A stretch of DNA of 60,000 nucleotides, taken from the NCBI RefSeq assembly GCF_032854445.1, contig NC_088300.1, positions 63,340,984 through 63,400,983 of the forward strand, read 5' to 3'. Under the pieces are notes generated by a model. The model worked only from the letters and a program-made list of their open reading frames with translations, was not told where the DNA came from and did not search any database. The DNA comes from Liolophura sinensis (Eukaryota; Mollusca; Polyplacophora; Chitonida; Chitonidae). Positions 29,401-60,000 of the stretch are shown here, piece after piece. Positions within the stretch are counted from its first letter, which is position 1. The number at the start of each line of letters is the position of its first letter. The position numbers and the translations under genes are program-made.

Positions 29401-31790
29401 AAGCCAACTCTTCTAAGTCATATTGTCAAGTACCTCAAATTGAATCGTCTACAGTCTAAGTCAGGTCGCCTAACAATGTATGTATTGGATATTTTGGATT
29501 ACTGGTTCCATTTTATCTGCATTTGTTTACTTTGAGAACTTGTGTTTCATTTTTGATGTCTGTATTTCAGGAATACTCCATTTTTACTGCTCTGATTAGC
29601 GATAGCTATTAGCCTTGGAAGCGGATTTCTGGAAGTGGACAAGAAGTTATCTCTCTTTACGTCAGCTCGACTAGCATGAACAAAAAATAGAGACTGAATG
29701 GACATCATACACTGTTTTTATTTCCAATAAAATACAATAATACCAATATATGTACATTTTTTAAGCCACATACACTTTGGTTCCTACAGCACATTTTAAT
29801 TTCAGCCACCAAAATATTTTCATACTAATGTTTCTTTTGAAAAGAGAGAATCTGAAACAAATGGTAGACAAATAATAAGCAATACTTGGACAAAAGACAT
29901 GAATAAGTGTGTGTCAATGTAAACAAGCTATCTTTTATCCGAGCCCATTAAGGCAATATTCACAGAAAGAGACGAGTTTCTTCAGTTTTATTTCACTGTG
30001 CATGAGATATTATCGGTAACAATCTGAAATCGGTTAAAACAATAGTTATATGGATTTATTAGAATCGAACACTTAGAAAATTATAATGAGCTGTAATACC
30101 TGGTGCTGGTGCTGAAGTACGGCTGATTAAGGAACGGCTATACCACAGGAGGCAAGTGTCACTATATTTGGGGTTCAATCGGTATGGCTTATATGCCGGA
30201 GTATGTACATATGCTCTTATTTCTATGCTATGTTCAGGTAATGTATACATTTACAAACACCATTTGTCTGTTTGAATTATGTGGAAAGTGCATTTACACA
30301 TATATCTATACATTTCATATCGAGATAACAACTGCAGCTGTACAAGCTGCAAATTTACCATTTATTGGAAACGGTTGATATTAAACATAATGCCGAACTG
30401 TTTAGGGGTTTAAATGATCATGGAGATCAGGAAATTCTCAAGGTATACCCGGCTACCCGTCCTGCCAGCTGATTTTGTGCGTCCGACCTTTGAGCAGTAG
30501 CAAGAGAAAAATGCAACAGCACCAGAACTTATAGCTCTACCTGATTATGTCCTCTTATATAATGATTATGAATATGACCGGTGGTTGATTCTGTGGCGCC
30601 ATCTCTCCACATCACTGTTTGTCCAGATGGAACGCACTCTAGTCTATGATTGTCCACACACAGTTTACCATCCAGGTGGCTTTGACATAATCAGAAAGGA
30701 TTTATTAGAATCTAACACGATCTTCCATTGGTTAGGACATGACTGAGAAGTTCTTTTCTCAGTTAGAAAGGAAGCTGACAAAGTTTCAGCATAAGGCTAC
30801 CACAGATCACCAGTCAAAGATATTCAAGTTATGGAGAAATTATTCACACAGCATCATCACTGCCGAGCAACTAATAAATGGCCCTGCAAGGGACTAAGAT
30901 ACACAAATCAGTACATCGTCATTATCCTGTAGTAAATAATAAACTGTTATCAGGGTGTATTTATCATGTAAATCCATGTTTATCATTTGTATACAATTTG
31001 TTCAAGAAAGATACATGTATGGAAATATTTCTGGTGCATAACATAAACTGTCAATATATGATGAGTATCTTTTGTATTAAATATATGTTATCATGGTGTA
31101 TTTTTGAAGTAAGACAAATTTATATATACATTAGTACAAAAAAATTTTTGATGCTGGAATTGAAATGTGCTTTAGTCTTAGGAACCAAACCATATGAGGC
31201 TTAAAACAGATATATATAATCGTACTTTATTGAAAATAAAAACAGTATATGTATCCAGATGTCAATTTATTCTCTATCTGACTTTTTACTGCATGCTTGG
31301 TGAGCTGACGTAAAGGGAGGTAACTTGTCCATTTGCAGAACCGCTTCCGAGACTACTCGCGGTCGCTAGTCTGAGCAGTAAAAATGAAGCTTTTCTGAAA
31401 TAGGTTTCAAAAATGAAGTACAAGTTCTCAATACAAACAAAAGCACATAGAGGGAACCAGTTATCCAAAATATCCAAAACATAGCCCACATTGGTAGGCG
31501 ACTTGACTTAGACTGTAGGCGATTCGACCTACGGCATTAGACGATTTGACTTAGATATGACCTATATTCAAATGAGAAAGTGCTGACTGCGCTCGGTGCC
31601 TGTAGTGTAGGCTTACCTAGTCAAGTTAACCCAATCATTATACCGGGTTCATTTTTCGTGACCCCTTAGGCAAAGCAAAAGCATAGAAGGCCTAGTATAT
31701 CACCTCTTCCATTTTCTCTAAAACTTCTGCCGGTGTCATGGCTTCCATCTCTTCGTCGCTTTCATCTTGAAAGCTGTCGAGATCTGCCAT
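3787..31790 (-). CDS. GINS4: SLD5 / GINS complex subunit 4, complete, 7 exons
   Basis: The product is SLD5, one of four GINS subunits. GINS binds MCM2-7 and CDC45 to form the CMG helicase that unwinds DNA at replication forks in the nucleus. Coding exons, in order of transcription, are 31790-31704, 26523-26377, 25234-25181, 24448-24351, 23919-23831, 16195-16105 and 3883-3787. They sum to 663 bases (220 residues plus TGA; human SLD5 has 223). All introns are GT-AG and phases match at every junction. Residues 20-158 form the helical A domain, with AWLNEKFAPELL (30-41) and IRYILSSYLRRRLEK (82-96). Residues 160-220 form the C-terminal B domain, with NLDSYVFLRV near its start and the family ending LVTSGAVSLI. 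An in-frame TAA nine bases upstream supports the start. The gene diverges from tankyrase across a 307-base promoter. Introns of 12.2, 7.6 and 5.2 kb are very long for such a small protein. Identity rests on alignment with the human protein from memory. Confidence 0.96.
4902..5170 (+). mobile_element. SINE-like dispersed repeat (gastropod type)
   Basis: Begins with (TGAG)n and ggtttaaagtcatactcaac. It continues through gtgctgcttcactgagatgc, agtaagccgccccgcc and gctgaatgccaag. The layout resembles dispersed repeats I recall from gastropods. Related pieces lie at 1495 and 21085. Confidence 0.6.
8673..8884 (-). mobile_element. SINE-A copy with internal deletion
   Basis: Tail tttatttgataggtgtttta and body present. 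About 50 bases between the two gctgg boxes are missing, which suggests deletion between short direct repeats. The head ends near 8884. Confidence 0.85.
9431..9687 (+). mobile_element. SINE-A, full-length
   Basis: ggcctccgtaaggttagtat (A-box region), then gtgagtttaagtccagctc (B-box region), the conserved body, and tail tatcaaataaataaat. Sense orientation. Confidence 0.88.
10983..10996 (+). promoter_or_regulatory. CTCF-like motif
   Basis: ACACCAGGGGGCGC matches the CTCF core CCACCAGGGGGCGC at 13 of 14 positions, in otherwise AT-rich sequence. Binding is inferred; a chance match is possible. Confidence 0.35.
11408..11451. repeat. Poly-T / poly-G tract
   Basis: A T run is followed directly by about 24 consecutive G (11428-11451). 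It could form a G-quadruplex. Length may be unreliable in assembly. Confidence 0.8.
11746..11790 (-). mobile_element. SINE-A tail fragment
   Basis: gattgattaattggtgttta followed by ccatactgaagaatatttca; only the 3' end remains. Confidence 0.7.
12037..12266 (-). mobile_element. SINE-A copy
   Basis: Tail, body and degraded head (ctcttggccacggtggcccc). Missing a few bases in the tail region. Confidence 0.85.
12940..13143. mobile_element. MITE-like element, family M1
   Basis: Inverted ends: GTACCCTAAATAATCTAAAA at the left, and the complement of GGTCATTTAGGGTAC at the right. The body contains phrases shared with 20848, 21443, 24918, 44731 and 53175 (ggtgctgaaagtt, catcattcyacctt-type). 204 bases; no coding capacity. 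Confidence 0.7.
13240..13260. repeat. (CATA)n microsatellite
   Basis: Short run of about five cata units. Confidence 0.8.
13307..13460 (-). mobile_element. SINE-A copy, truncated
   Basis: Tail tttatttatttgattggtat through caggaagccagcac; the head is absent. Confidence 0.85.
13685..13800. mobile_element. M1 family fragment
   Basis: Shares aaaatgttacttttggtgct and taggatatgattctactt with other M1 bodies; termini not seen. Confidence 0.5.
14523..14543. repeat. Poly-G tract
   Basis: About 21 consecutive G inside a G/T-rich stretch. A G-quadruplex is possible. Confidence 0.8.
15712..16075. mobile_element. MITE-like element, M1-related
   Basis: TACTGTATTTACCCTAAAA at the left mirrors TTTTAGGTGAAATACAGTA at the right, about 19-base inverted ends. 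It is longer than other copies (364 bases). It ends 29 bases before GINS4 exon 6 on the plus-strand map. Confidence 0.75.
16105..16195 (-). CDS. GINS4: GINS4 exon 6
   Basis: Residues 159-189: PRPNLDSYVFLRVNEKTDG then VLVEEETLEAG. Acceptor is tcaacag and donor gtaagt. It is the start of the B domain. Spacing to the IDLE motif of the next exon equals that of human SLD5. Confidence 0.96.
16685..16931 (-). mobile_element. SINE-A, full-length reference copy
   Basis: tRNA-derived SINE. Read on the minus strand: gaggcctctgtggctgaggg (A-box region), gtgagttcaagtccagctc (B box), a body of about 120 bases with cctcccaccataatgctgg, then the tail accaatcaaataaataaatt. Full length about 247 bases. I cannot assign the published family name with certainty. 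Confidence 0.9.
17590..18180. repeat. Diverged dispersed repeat
   Basis: An internal direct repeat, gattttgaagaaactttgtg near 17815 and gattttgatgtaactctgtg near 17975, with attttggtggtg/attttggtgggg phrases. It looks like an old repetitive element. Family unknown. Confidence 0.4.
18803..19110. repeat. 26-base minisatellite
   Basis: About 11 imperfect copies of ctacagctgaacctgcagga followed by gctgtg. Several units carry small insertions (acatgtat). Confidence 0.9.
19700..19927 (-). mobile_element. SINE-A copy
   Basis: Expanded (TTTA)n tail, body and head down to ataaccccctctgccat. The gattggtgttttatgcc part of the tail is lost. Confidence 0.88.
20848..21085. mobile_element. M1 element
   Basis: Starts GTATGGTAAATGACCTTAAA and carries the shared body (gatgacatcattctaccttc, ctttcagactctggcaaaat). 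Length about 238 bases, equal to the copy at 21443. Confidence 0.65.
21085..21330 (+). repeat. Gastropod-type SINE-like repeat, fragment
   Basis: ctcattaaaacaccatgcca and gacaccaaacacatcaccta match 1495-1690. The right part has gggattgaactatc, a B-box-like phrase. It directly follows an M1 element. Confidence 0.5.
21443..21680. mobile_element. M1 element, opposite orientation
   Basis: Ends AAAATTTTAGATCATTTACT then GTAC, the complement of the M1 left end. The body has aggatgatatccctggga and ttcagcaccaaaagtaatgt. 238 bases. Confidence 0.7.
21771..21809. repeat. AT-rich microsatellite
   Basis: Irregular tatatgtatatatatatgta-type run. Confidence 0.8.
23060..23890 (-). repeat. 14-copy array of GINS4 exon 5 end plus 5' splice site
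   Basis: Units of 57-59 bases. On the minus strand each reads roughly: GACATCTACCTGTCAACCTG, then a variable ATGSCATGGACCCCACA, then AAGACAGGTGAGTTGTATTG. The first unit (23831-23890) is the 3' part of exon 5 with its working donor; 13 more lie downstream in intron 5. Seven units carry GTGAGT and seven GTGTGT. The GTGAGT form goes with the spacer TTGTATTGA and the GTGTGT form with TTGTCTAAA. No unit has a 3' splice site, so these are repeated donors, not repeated whole exons. Confidence 0.92.
23831..23919 (-). CDS. GINS4: GINS4 exon 5, seed of a tandem array
   Basis: Residues 129-159, YAQNMESHFKKIVLRHLP then DNLQAMDPTET, in phase 2 and out in phase 1. Acceptor is ttactgcag and donor gtgagt. 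Its last roughly 55 bases plus the donor are repeated 13 more times in the intron directly downstream. Only this first donor gives a frame that joins correctly to exon 6 (APRPNLDSYVFLRV). Reading through it meets a TGA within five codons. Confidence 0.93.
23920..24350 (-). other. GINS4 intron 4
   Basis: 431 bases, AT-rich; nothing else seen. Confidence 0.85.
24351..24448 (-). CDS. GINS4: GINS4 exon 4
   Basis: Residues 97-129 (the last codon is split after GA). It begins IEKFTVHTLEAEKDR and ends with MSPAEFKFAS. Donor is gtgagt. It matches the KIEKF...LSPEEL.FA segment of human SLD5. Confidence 0.94.
24449..25180 (-). other. GINS4 intron 3
   Basis: 732 bases. Holds a GTTATCTCCCTTT motif at 24611-24623 and an M1-like element at about 24918-25152. 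Confidence 0.85.
24918..25152. mobile_element. M1 element
   Basis: Shared body (agtcagaaaatattcctttt, gtaagatataaccgtacttt) and right end ATTTACAGGTCATTTACAGT. It ends about 30 bases before exon 3. Confidence 0.6.
25181..25234 (-). CDS. GINS4: GINS4 exon 3
   Basis: Residues 79-96 (18 codons), IDRIRYILSSYLRRRLEK. Acceptor is ttttcag and donor gtaagt; phase 0 at both ends. The frame stays open 87 codons upstream into the intron, to an ATG at 25498; see the findings. Confidence 0.96.
25235..26376 (-). other. GINS4 intron 2
   Basis: 1.14 kb. Its exon-3-proximal part (25360-25760) is GC-richer, with CpGs, an inverted CCAAT and open frames on both strands (25498 down to exon 3; 25545-25748 plus). 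The 25860-26040 segment shares long phrases with 4310-4460 (tttagccaat, gtccatctaatgatcaacat). Confidence 0.8.
25860..26040. repeat. Dispersed repeat shared with 4310-4460
   Basis: Both segments contain gtctg-tttgctc-ttttagccaat and tagaccatctagtgaacaac-type phrases in the same order. Two diverged copies; family unknown. Confidence 0.5.
26377..26523 (-). CDS. GINS4: GINS4 exon 2
   Basis: Residues 30-78 (49 codons). It begins AWLNEKFAPELLDSK and ends KVSIHRLE, with acceptor cttgcag and donor gtaaga. This is the most conserved stretch of SLD5 and the anchor for naming the gene. Confidence 0.97.
26607..26770. mobile_element. MITE-like element, family M3
   Basis: Begins CCCTAGTTCTTCAACCTTTT. 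Its body gagaaataatttgcactttt and gaagcttgcatccttaatga recur at 40770-40988. The right end is not clear here. Confidence 0.5.
27257..27607. mobile_element. Foldback element with 50-base arms
   Basis: Left arm 27257-27306 begins GGCCGGACC and contains CACAACTGCGCTCTG. Right arm 27558-27607 is its imperfect reverse complement (CCCCAGTGTGTCTGCTTCA, GAGCGCAGTTGTAGC, TTCGGCC). The loop is about 250 bases, with no recognised protein. Confidence 0.75.
28047..28304. mobile_element. MITE with about 37-base inverted ends
   Basis: Left TAAGCCGAGTCAGCATTTCA-GGAATCC; right is the complement of TAAGCCGTGTCTGCATTTCA-GGAATCT. 258 bases, flanked by TA/TA, which would fit a TA target duplication. Confidence 0.8.
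29380..31570. mobile_element. 2.2 kb region with long inverted arms
   Basis: The left arm (about 29440-29760) and right arm (about 31215-31535) are inverted copies, roughly four in five bases matching by eye. Shared phrases are CAGTCTAAGTCARGTCGCCT, GGATATTTTGGATWACTGGT, TTTTTACTGCTC and TTTACGTCAGCTC. Matching continues outward into AAGTCAAATCGTCT-type short repeats. Both arms have AATAAA at their inner ends. The 1.45 kb between them has no recognised transposase. Two copies of a 20-base word (ggatttattagaatc-aacac) lie at 30054 and 30700. Confidence 0.75.
31704..31790 (-). CDS. GINS4: GINS4 exon 1
   Basis: Residues 1-29, starting MADLDSFQDESDEEMEAM and ending TPAEVLEKMEE, followed by donor gtgata. 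The acidic, serine-containing N-terminus followed by TPAE is typical of animal SLD5. It ends in phase 0. Confidence 0.95.
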
Positions 31791-32097
31791 ATTCTGTTAA
31801 TAAAACGTTTCAATCTGGTATCTGTTTCACGTTAGCTTCGTTCTCCTTTCTCGCCATATCACATAATTTCCCGCCATCACAAGCATCTGTGATTTAATTG
31901 GCCGGATTTAAATCTAGAATTACGGAAAAAAATATTTTTTAACAAGAAAGGAAGTTTGGTTTCCTCTAGTGTGTCTAGTGAAATATAGATGGTGGCTGAG
32001 AAGGGCAATATATTCTGAAGACGTCAAGATCAATATAATCAGTTCTCGTGTTGGTGAATTAACAGACGAGATTTGACGAATAGCAGGAGAAAGCAAG
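31791..32097. promoter_or_regulatory. Bidirectional GINS4 / tankyrase promoter region
   Basis: The two start codons lie only 307 bases apart in divergent orientation, so one short region must hold both core promoters and both 5' UTRs. TTTCCCGCC (31867-31875) is a strong E2F-type site 77 bases before the GINS4 start. TTTCTCGCC (31847-31855) is a weaker one. ATTGG at 31897-31901 reads CCAAT toward GINS4. This CCAAT plus E2F layout is common in S-phase genes, which fits a GINS subunit. CAAGATGGCG (32094-32103) spans the tankyrase start codon and resembles a YY1 site. I see no clear TATA box at a useful distance. Protein binding is inferred from motifs only. Confidence 0.75.
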
Positions 32098-55168
<23,071 letters not shown>

Positions 55169-55364
55169 CCTGTAGTCTGTCAGGAGAATAGACTTACTGT
55201 GTGAATGCTGTCATTTACCCTGACCAGTATTGTGTGAATCAGAGCGTGGCTGTGACTGGGAAATCTATGGCATTTGTTGTGTCTTCTTGTATACTGATCC
55301 TGTAACAGATTCACTGCTTTCATCTAACTGGAATGCTACATAAAAATAAAAATGAAAACTAGGT

Positions 55365-55640
55365 CTTCAACGAACTCGACAACCTAGCTATTCTGGACAT
55401 ACCTTCAGTCAACCTGGCTAATCTGGACACTAAGACGTTCAGCCAACTGGACAAACCAGCTTATGTGGACAGCAGGGTTTCGGTAAACTGAACCTGCTAC
55501 ATGTAGCTAATCTGGATAGTGCACTTTCAGGCAAATGACCCATGAATCTGAACATAAAAGATTCATGCAGCCAGACCACCTAGCTGACCTGAGTTTTAGG
55601 CCTTTAGACAGCTGGACCACCCTTCTTATCAGGACAGTGT
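55365..55640 (+). repeat. Degenerate tandem repeat in the 3' UTR
   Basis: Irregular copies about 30-45 bases long share cct-agctaatctggaca and tcagccaactggac. They are strongly diverged. Located just after the first AATAAA. Confidence 0.5.
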
Positions 55641-56317
55641 TCGATTTCATTCTTTGTTGTGGAACGAGCACTTCAAAGGGTGTCAACTTGATTCAGGTGA
55701 CACCTTCACTATTACTGACATTGATTCAGTGCTTCTAATTCAGATAAGGAATTCATGGTAAGAAGGTTGCCTGTACTTTATGGTGGTAATGTTTAGATCA
55801 GGGATTGATTTCATGAAGCACACTAAGTAGGCCTGTGCTGTGACAAGCTATGTTGTGGAGATATAAAGTACACTCGGCTTAGGGCTACTTAAAGGGACAC
55901 AGAATTGATACTGATTGACTGACAGTGGAGATGGGTTTCTTATGTAAATGTAGCATACCTAATATTCAGCTTAGGCAGTGCATAGCCTGGACTTGCCTAT
56001 GTCTGTGTTCTGCATCCCTTTAACACCAAGTATGTTTCATGAAACCGACCCCTGGCCCTTTAAGCTGCAGCAAAATCTGATTCGCTTTTATTGTTCAGTG
56101 TTTTATGCCAAAATTACTATATGCCAAAAATATCTGCTACTTTCCATGAAAAATTGTATCACAGCTTTAGATGACCACACTACATTGTTTAAATATTCAG
56201 ACTTTACTGTGGTAGTGCCAGTAGTTTGGAACTGTGTCTCTGTCAATGGTTTGTCATTGTCTCCTGTTGACGGTCTTAACTCTAGCCCCTCCCACACCCC
56301 CCTGGTAATTGTACCTT

Positions 56318-56323
56318 AATAAA
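56318..56323 (+). terminator. Candidate tankyrase polyadenylation signal
   Basis: AATAAA about 1.15 kb after the stop. The alternatives at 55345 and 56990 are equally canonical, so the choice is a guess without transcripts. Confidence 0.3.
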
Positions 56324-57931
56324 GCCATGAGTAAGGTAACCAGAGTCTAACCTTGCAAAGCTTTCATAGCATTACATGCATGTGTGTCTACCATTTCAAC
56401 ACTGTGCCTTCTGTGCTGGTTTGCTGTGGTAGTCATGCACGTTTATATATGCCAGGAGAGCCTTGCGAATCAGGATGATGGCCTCAGATAATTGCTTCTT
56501 ATCCTTTTGGTGATACAAACCAAATTTAACCAAGGTACTTGCTTTGATAATGATGTGAAATGTGGTTGATTCATCTCACAATAGTTTACTTTAATACAAT
56601 CACCAAGTGAATGTACCTTGCCTTATCATTTACTGTTTAACAGTAATTTTACATCTTGGACTGATATTTTACTTTTGTTGTACAACAGTGCATTGTTAGT
56701 TCATGTTTTTTTTGGAACTCTTTATTTTTCTGACATTTGTTTCTGAACTATTGAGGAAGTGGTAGTTAGTATCAGTAAAGCATAACCAGTTAATCAGATG
56801 CTAGTCTCAGTCTGGTATATACTGTACAAGTTTCTGTACAACATATTCAGCAGAGACTTTTTTTGCTCAGACCATGAAAAACAATTATTCTTATTATTGA
56901 TAAATTAGACTTTAAACTTTTTAATATATAACAATTTTTTGCCATCTTCTTCACACATTTTAGAGTACCTCTTTTTAATTCCTTTATACAATAAATGATG
57001 AAATCAGAACTCGTAGAGTGAAAGAAGTTAGGAACATTTTACAGACCTTTTAAAATGTTTTCTGCCTTTGGTTTTCAAATTGAAATGATTGTCTCCTATT
57101 GGTTGTGAATTTTTTGTTTCAAATTAATTAAATCAATATGAATTAAGTCAACACCAGTTCATTTCAGTCCGTCACTTCTGAGTTATGGAATGTCTCCTTC
57201 AATTTTGATGTCAAAAATAGATTGACTGCATTAAATCTGACAGGCAATTATATCATTGTTGAACCTTGAATAACAACTAATGAAGTTATTGGTGGTCATC
57301 GAAATTTGTATCAATGTGATGGTACAATTTCGAAGCTATGGTTTACAAGTAATTTAAATAGACGACGGTTCTGATATTCCTTTGAATTAGTTACACATGA
57401 GCTACAAGTATGGTTTATTACCGATTTGTTCAGAGCCAGAATAGCATTTCCTATATACATAGGAGAACCTCTCCTGATATGATTATGCAAATCTTTTTAT
57501 TTGTGGTCAGCTTGTGAACTCCAAAATTCAGATCTGATGCAATTTTATGACGTAGCATTTATGAGGATTTGCATCCTTTTGTCGAAACTCTTGTACCTTT
57601 TCTATCTCCATGCTTACGCTCTCCCTCTCTGCCGATATACAATGTGTTTTTCCAATGCACTTCTTCTGTTGTTGAATGTCTTTTAACCCTGCTTTATTAT
57701 CTTTAGGTTGGAAGTGACATATGGTTGTGGTGTGTGTATATATATGGAAGAGTTTGTGTAGATAAACCATTGCTGATTAGATTATCAAGTTGTACATAAG
57801 TAGTATACCAGAATGCTGCTCAGACCTGTACAAATTGTTGTGTATTTATGTGGTAAATGTCATTAAAGGATTGCAAGTAATCTGGCAGTTTTGTTAATTT
57901 TGTTGAATTGGGCATACATATAAGAGGTATG

Positions 57932-58401
57932 CCAACACTATGACCCCACCAACACCAGGACCCAGCAACACTATGACCCCACCAACACCAGGACCCACCA
58001 ACACTATGACCCACCAACACCAGGACCCAGCAACACCAGGACCCAGCAACAATATGACCCCACCAACACCAGGACCCCACCAACACCAGGAACCACCAAC
58101 ACTATGACCCCACCAACACCAGGACCCAGCAACACTATGACCCCAGCAACACTATGACCCCAGAAACACTATGACCCCAGCAACACTATGACCCCAGCAA
58201 CACTATGACCCCACCAACACCAGGACCCCACCAACGCTATGACCCAGCAACACTATGACCCCACCAACACCAGGACCCCACCAACGCAAGGACCCCACCA
58301 ACGCTATGACCCAGCAACACTGACCCCACCAACACCCCACCAATGCTATGACCCACCAACACCAGGTCCCCACCAACACTTTGACCCACCAACATTATGA
58401 C
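57932..58401. repeat. Minisatellite of two alternating submotifs
   Basis: About 470 bases built from two 15-17 base words in irregular order: aacactatgaccccacc and aacaccaggacccagc. Complement strand frames encode Gly-Ser-Trp-Cys-Trp repeats, which I treat as a by-product. Confidence 0.92.
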
Positions 58402-58628
58402 TGTTCATTGTGACTAATGCAACTCCAGTTTTACGAGCAATGAAACACTAAAATCCCCATAAGTGGAATAACAATAAACTGAAAACCTGTGTTTTTATTT
58501 TGCTTAATGTTTTGCGTGTTTTTCTGGTTTTTGGAGGCTTTTCGATCATAGAAATACGAAATATGGTGTTGCCTAAGGCACCATGATAAAATGAGAATCG
58601 AAGAGTGTACAAATCTCCGATTATGGAT

Positions 58629-58712
58629 AGGGTCAAAACCATGGATGGTTGTGGGCTTCCTCCGAACATAATGCTAGCTGCCATCATACGAGTGAAATAT
58701 TCATGATTACCC
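58629..58712 (+). mobile_element. SINE-A fragment (body and part of tail)
   Basis: atggttgtgggcttcctccg, cataatgctagctgccatca and gtgaaatattcatgatta match the 3' half of the family. Confidence 0.75.
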
Positions 58713-59317
58713 CACACGAGACAAAATACTCTTCATTGGATAACAATGGTCACATGAGGGACATATTTCCATATCCTGCAGCCGACATCGTGTGTTTGCT
58801 GACTGGGTTATCTCCCTTAGCTTGATTGTGTAACAATGGTAACATCGCTGAAGCAATCAGTCTTACACGCCAAATTAATACGTTCTTTACAGAATAAATC
58901 TGTTACATGATCACTCCGTGACCAGATAAGGAAATGCATGGTGCCTGTACCCATTACACTGAGTGATGACTGGCACCATAAATTTCAGTATCCTGTCTCT
59001 GAGTAACCATGTAACAAATAATATGGCGAAAAACACCAAATAAATAAAACAGTGCCACAGTTGGGATTCCTGTACTTTACCACAGGGCCATGTCCAAAAG
59101 TTACAAAAACTTAACAAAACATTACTATATTGATTTCATAGCAATAAATTATATTTTGTCTCTTAAAACAGAAGTCGTCTACAACAATAATAAATCATGC
59201 GAGAACATGCTGACATTCAATTTGTAATCCACTGCAACAAAATTCTTATAAAGACTGTGATTAGTACACATGTATAAATAGTCCAGAAATATGCTAGTTT
59301 ACAAGTTGTTTTATTTT

Positions 59318-59450
59318 TTATATTTATTTGATTCCTTTTTCAATGCCATACTCAAAAAGTTTCCAGGTATACAGTGGCGGTCACTTTTATTGGTGGAGGA
59401 AATCAAATTGCTGGGTATAACCCACAAATCTTTGGCAAGTTACTGATTTA
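59318..59450 (-). mobile_element. SINE-A, diverged copy
   Basis: tatttatttgattccttttt, atgccatactcaaaaagttt and ggtggaggaaatc follow the family order with many changes. Confidence 0.65.
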
Positions 59451-60000
59451 CATACAAAATTTAAATAAATTTACATATATGAACACCACATTGTTGGGAG
59501 ACAAATCGTCTTCAAGAAACCTTAGATTTCCAAGAGGGACACACAAGTATTGTTGACAGCACCAAGGCCCGCCTAACAGGGAGAGTGAAGTTTTCCGTCT
59601 AAAGACAGGCTTGAATCCACATAGCTTATGGATAATCAGTTCATTTACAGTCACTTAATGTCACATCAGATTGTTCAATTGTTGTTTGATTTGTAAAATG
59701 TACCAAAAATTGAAGAGACATGGTCACCCAAATTTAAACTGTGTTAAACTTTGAACAGACACATTTCTAACTCCTAGTCTAATGAGAAGATTATTTGTAA
59801 CCTTTTCTCATTGCTGGGTAAGTTGCTGTACTCTGCATGTATCAATGTGTTCATCGCCTGATTGAAAGTCCGTATCATACGGAACTTTCTGAATGCTGCG
59901 CGTGTACTTTCAGCCTTTCTGATTGAATATTAATGAGGCTAAATGGCTCGCCCTCTTTGTGTTGAATTCAAATAATGGCAGGACTTCTCCGGGCTTGTAC

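Larger units (their letters stand above)
26524..31703 (-). other. GINS4 intron 1 (5.2 kb)
   Basis: Holds an M3 element (26607), two short inverted-repeat elements (27257, 28047) and the long inverted-arm region (29380-31570), which ends about 130 bases from exon 1. No additional coding exon recognised. Confidence 0.85.
55169..57880 (+). other. Tankyrase 3' UTR and downstream flank
   Basis: Non-coding after the stop. AATAAA hexamers occur at 55345-55350, 56318-56323 and 56990-56995, so the 3' UTR could end near 55.4, 56.3 or 57.0 kb. The first 500 bases contain degenerate repeats built on phrases such as gctaatctggacac. No further gene recognised. Confidence 0.6.
58402..60000. other. Right flank, no gene recognised
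   Basis: Two SINE-A remnants (58629, 59318) and a GTTATCTCCCTTA motif at 58807. No ORF with recognisable coding character. Confidence 0.6.

Noticed and set aside
30059-31204. Possible coding exons between the long inverted arms
   Set aside because: ORFs of 63-108 codons show no family motif, and stops are frequent in all frames between them.
57820-58086. Minus-strand ORF rich in Gly-Ser-Trp-Cys-Trp repeats
   Set aside because: It is the translation of a minisatellite; the frame changes along the array and there is no start context or homology.

Overview
The window is eukaryotic genomic DNA: AT-rich, intron-rich and full of short interspersed repeats. It most resembles a lophotrochozoan, probably a mollusc. 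The reasons are the tRNA-headed SINE copies with an (AAATA)n tail, the recurring GTTAYCTCCCTTT motif, and protein sequences that align residue by residue with animal SLD5 and tankyrase but differ from the vertebrate versions. I cannot fix the class or species by eye. Nothing prokaryotic is present.

Two protein-coding genes stand head to head around a short shared promoter at about 31.8-32.1 kb. To the left, on the minus strand, seven small exons spread over 28 kb (31790 down to 3787) encode a complete 220-residue SLD5/GINS4, a subunit of the GINS complex of the replicative CMG helicase. To the right, on the plus strand, 27 exons (32098 to 55168) encode a complete 1154-residue tankyrase: ankyrin repeat clusters, a SAM domain and a PARP catalytic domain with the H-Y-E triad and the C-H-C-C zinc site intact. 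Every exon junction was checked for GT-AG ends and for reading phase. The summed coding lengths are exact multiples of three (663 and 3465 bases). The 307 bases between the two start codons hold E2F-like, inverted CCAAT and YY1-like motifs.

The rest is intron and flank. It holds about a dozen copies of one tRNA-derived SINE, other SINE-like repeats, several families of short inverted-repeat elements (one bounded by TTAA), a probable piggyBac-like transposase fragment at 2.2-2.5 kb, and a 2.2 kb region with long inverted arms in GINS4 intron 1. There are also several minisatellites. The most striking one is a 14-copy, roughly 59-base array at 23.06-23.89 kb. Its first unit is the end of GINS4 exon 5 together with its 5' splice site, so coding sequence and splice donor have been tandemly amplified into the following intron. 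Three other minisatellites share a unit of about 25-26 bases, one of them a near-perfect 12-copy array inside the tankyrase catalytic region.

The outer flanks (1-3.4 kb and about 57-60 kb) show no further gene that I can support.
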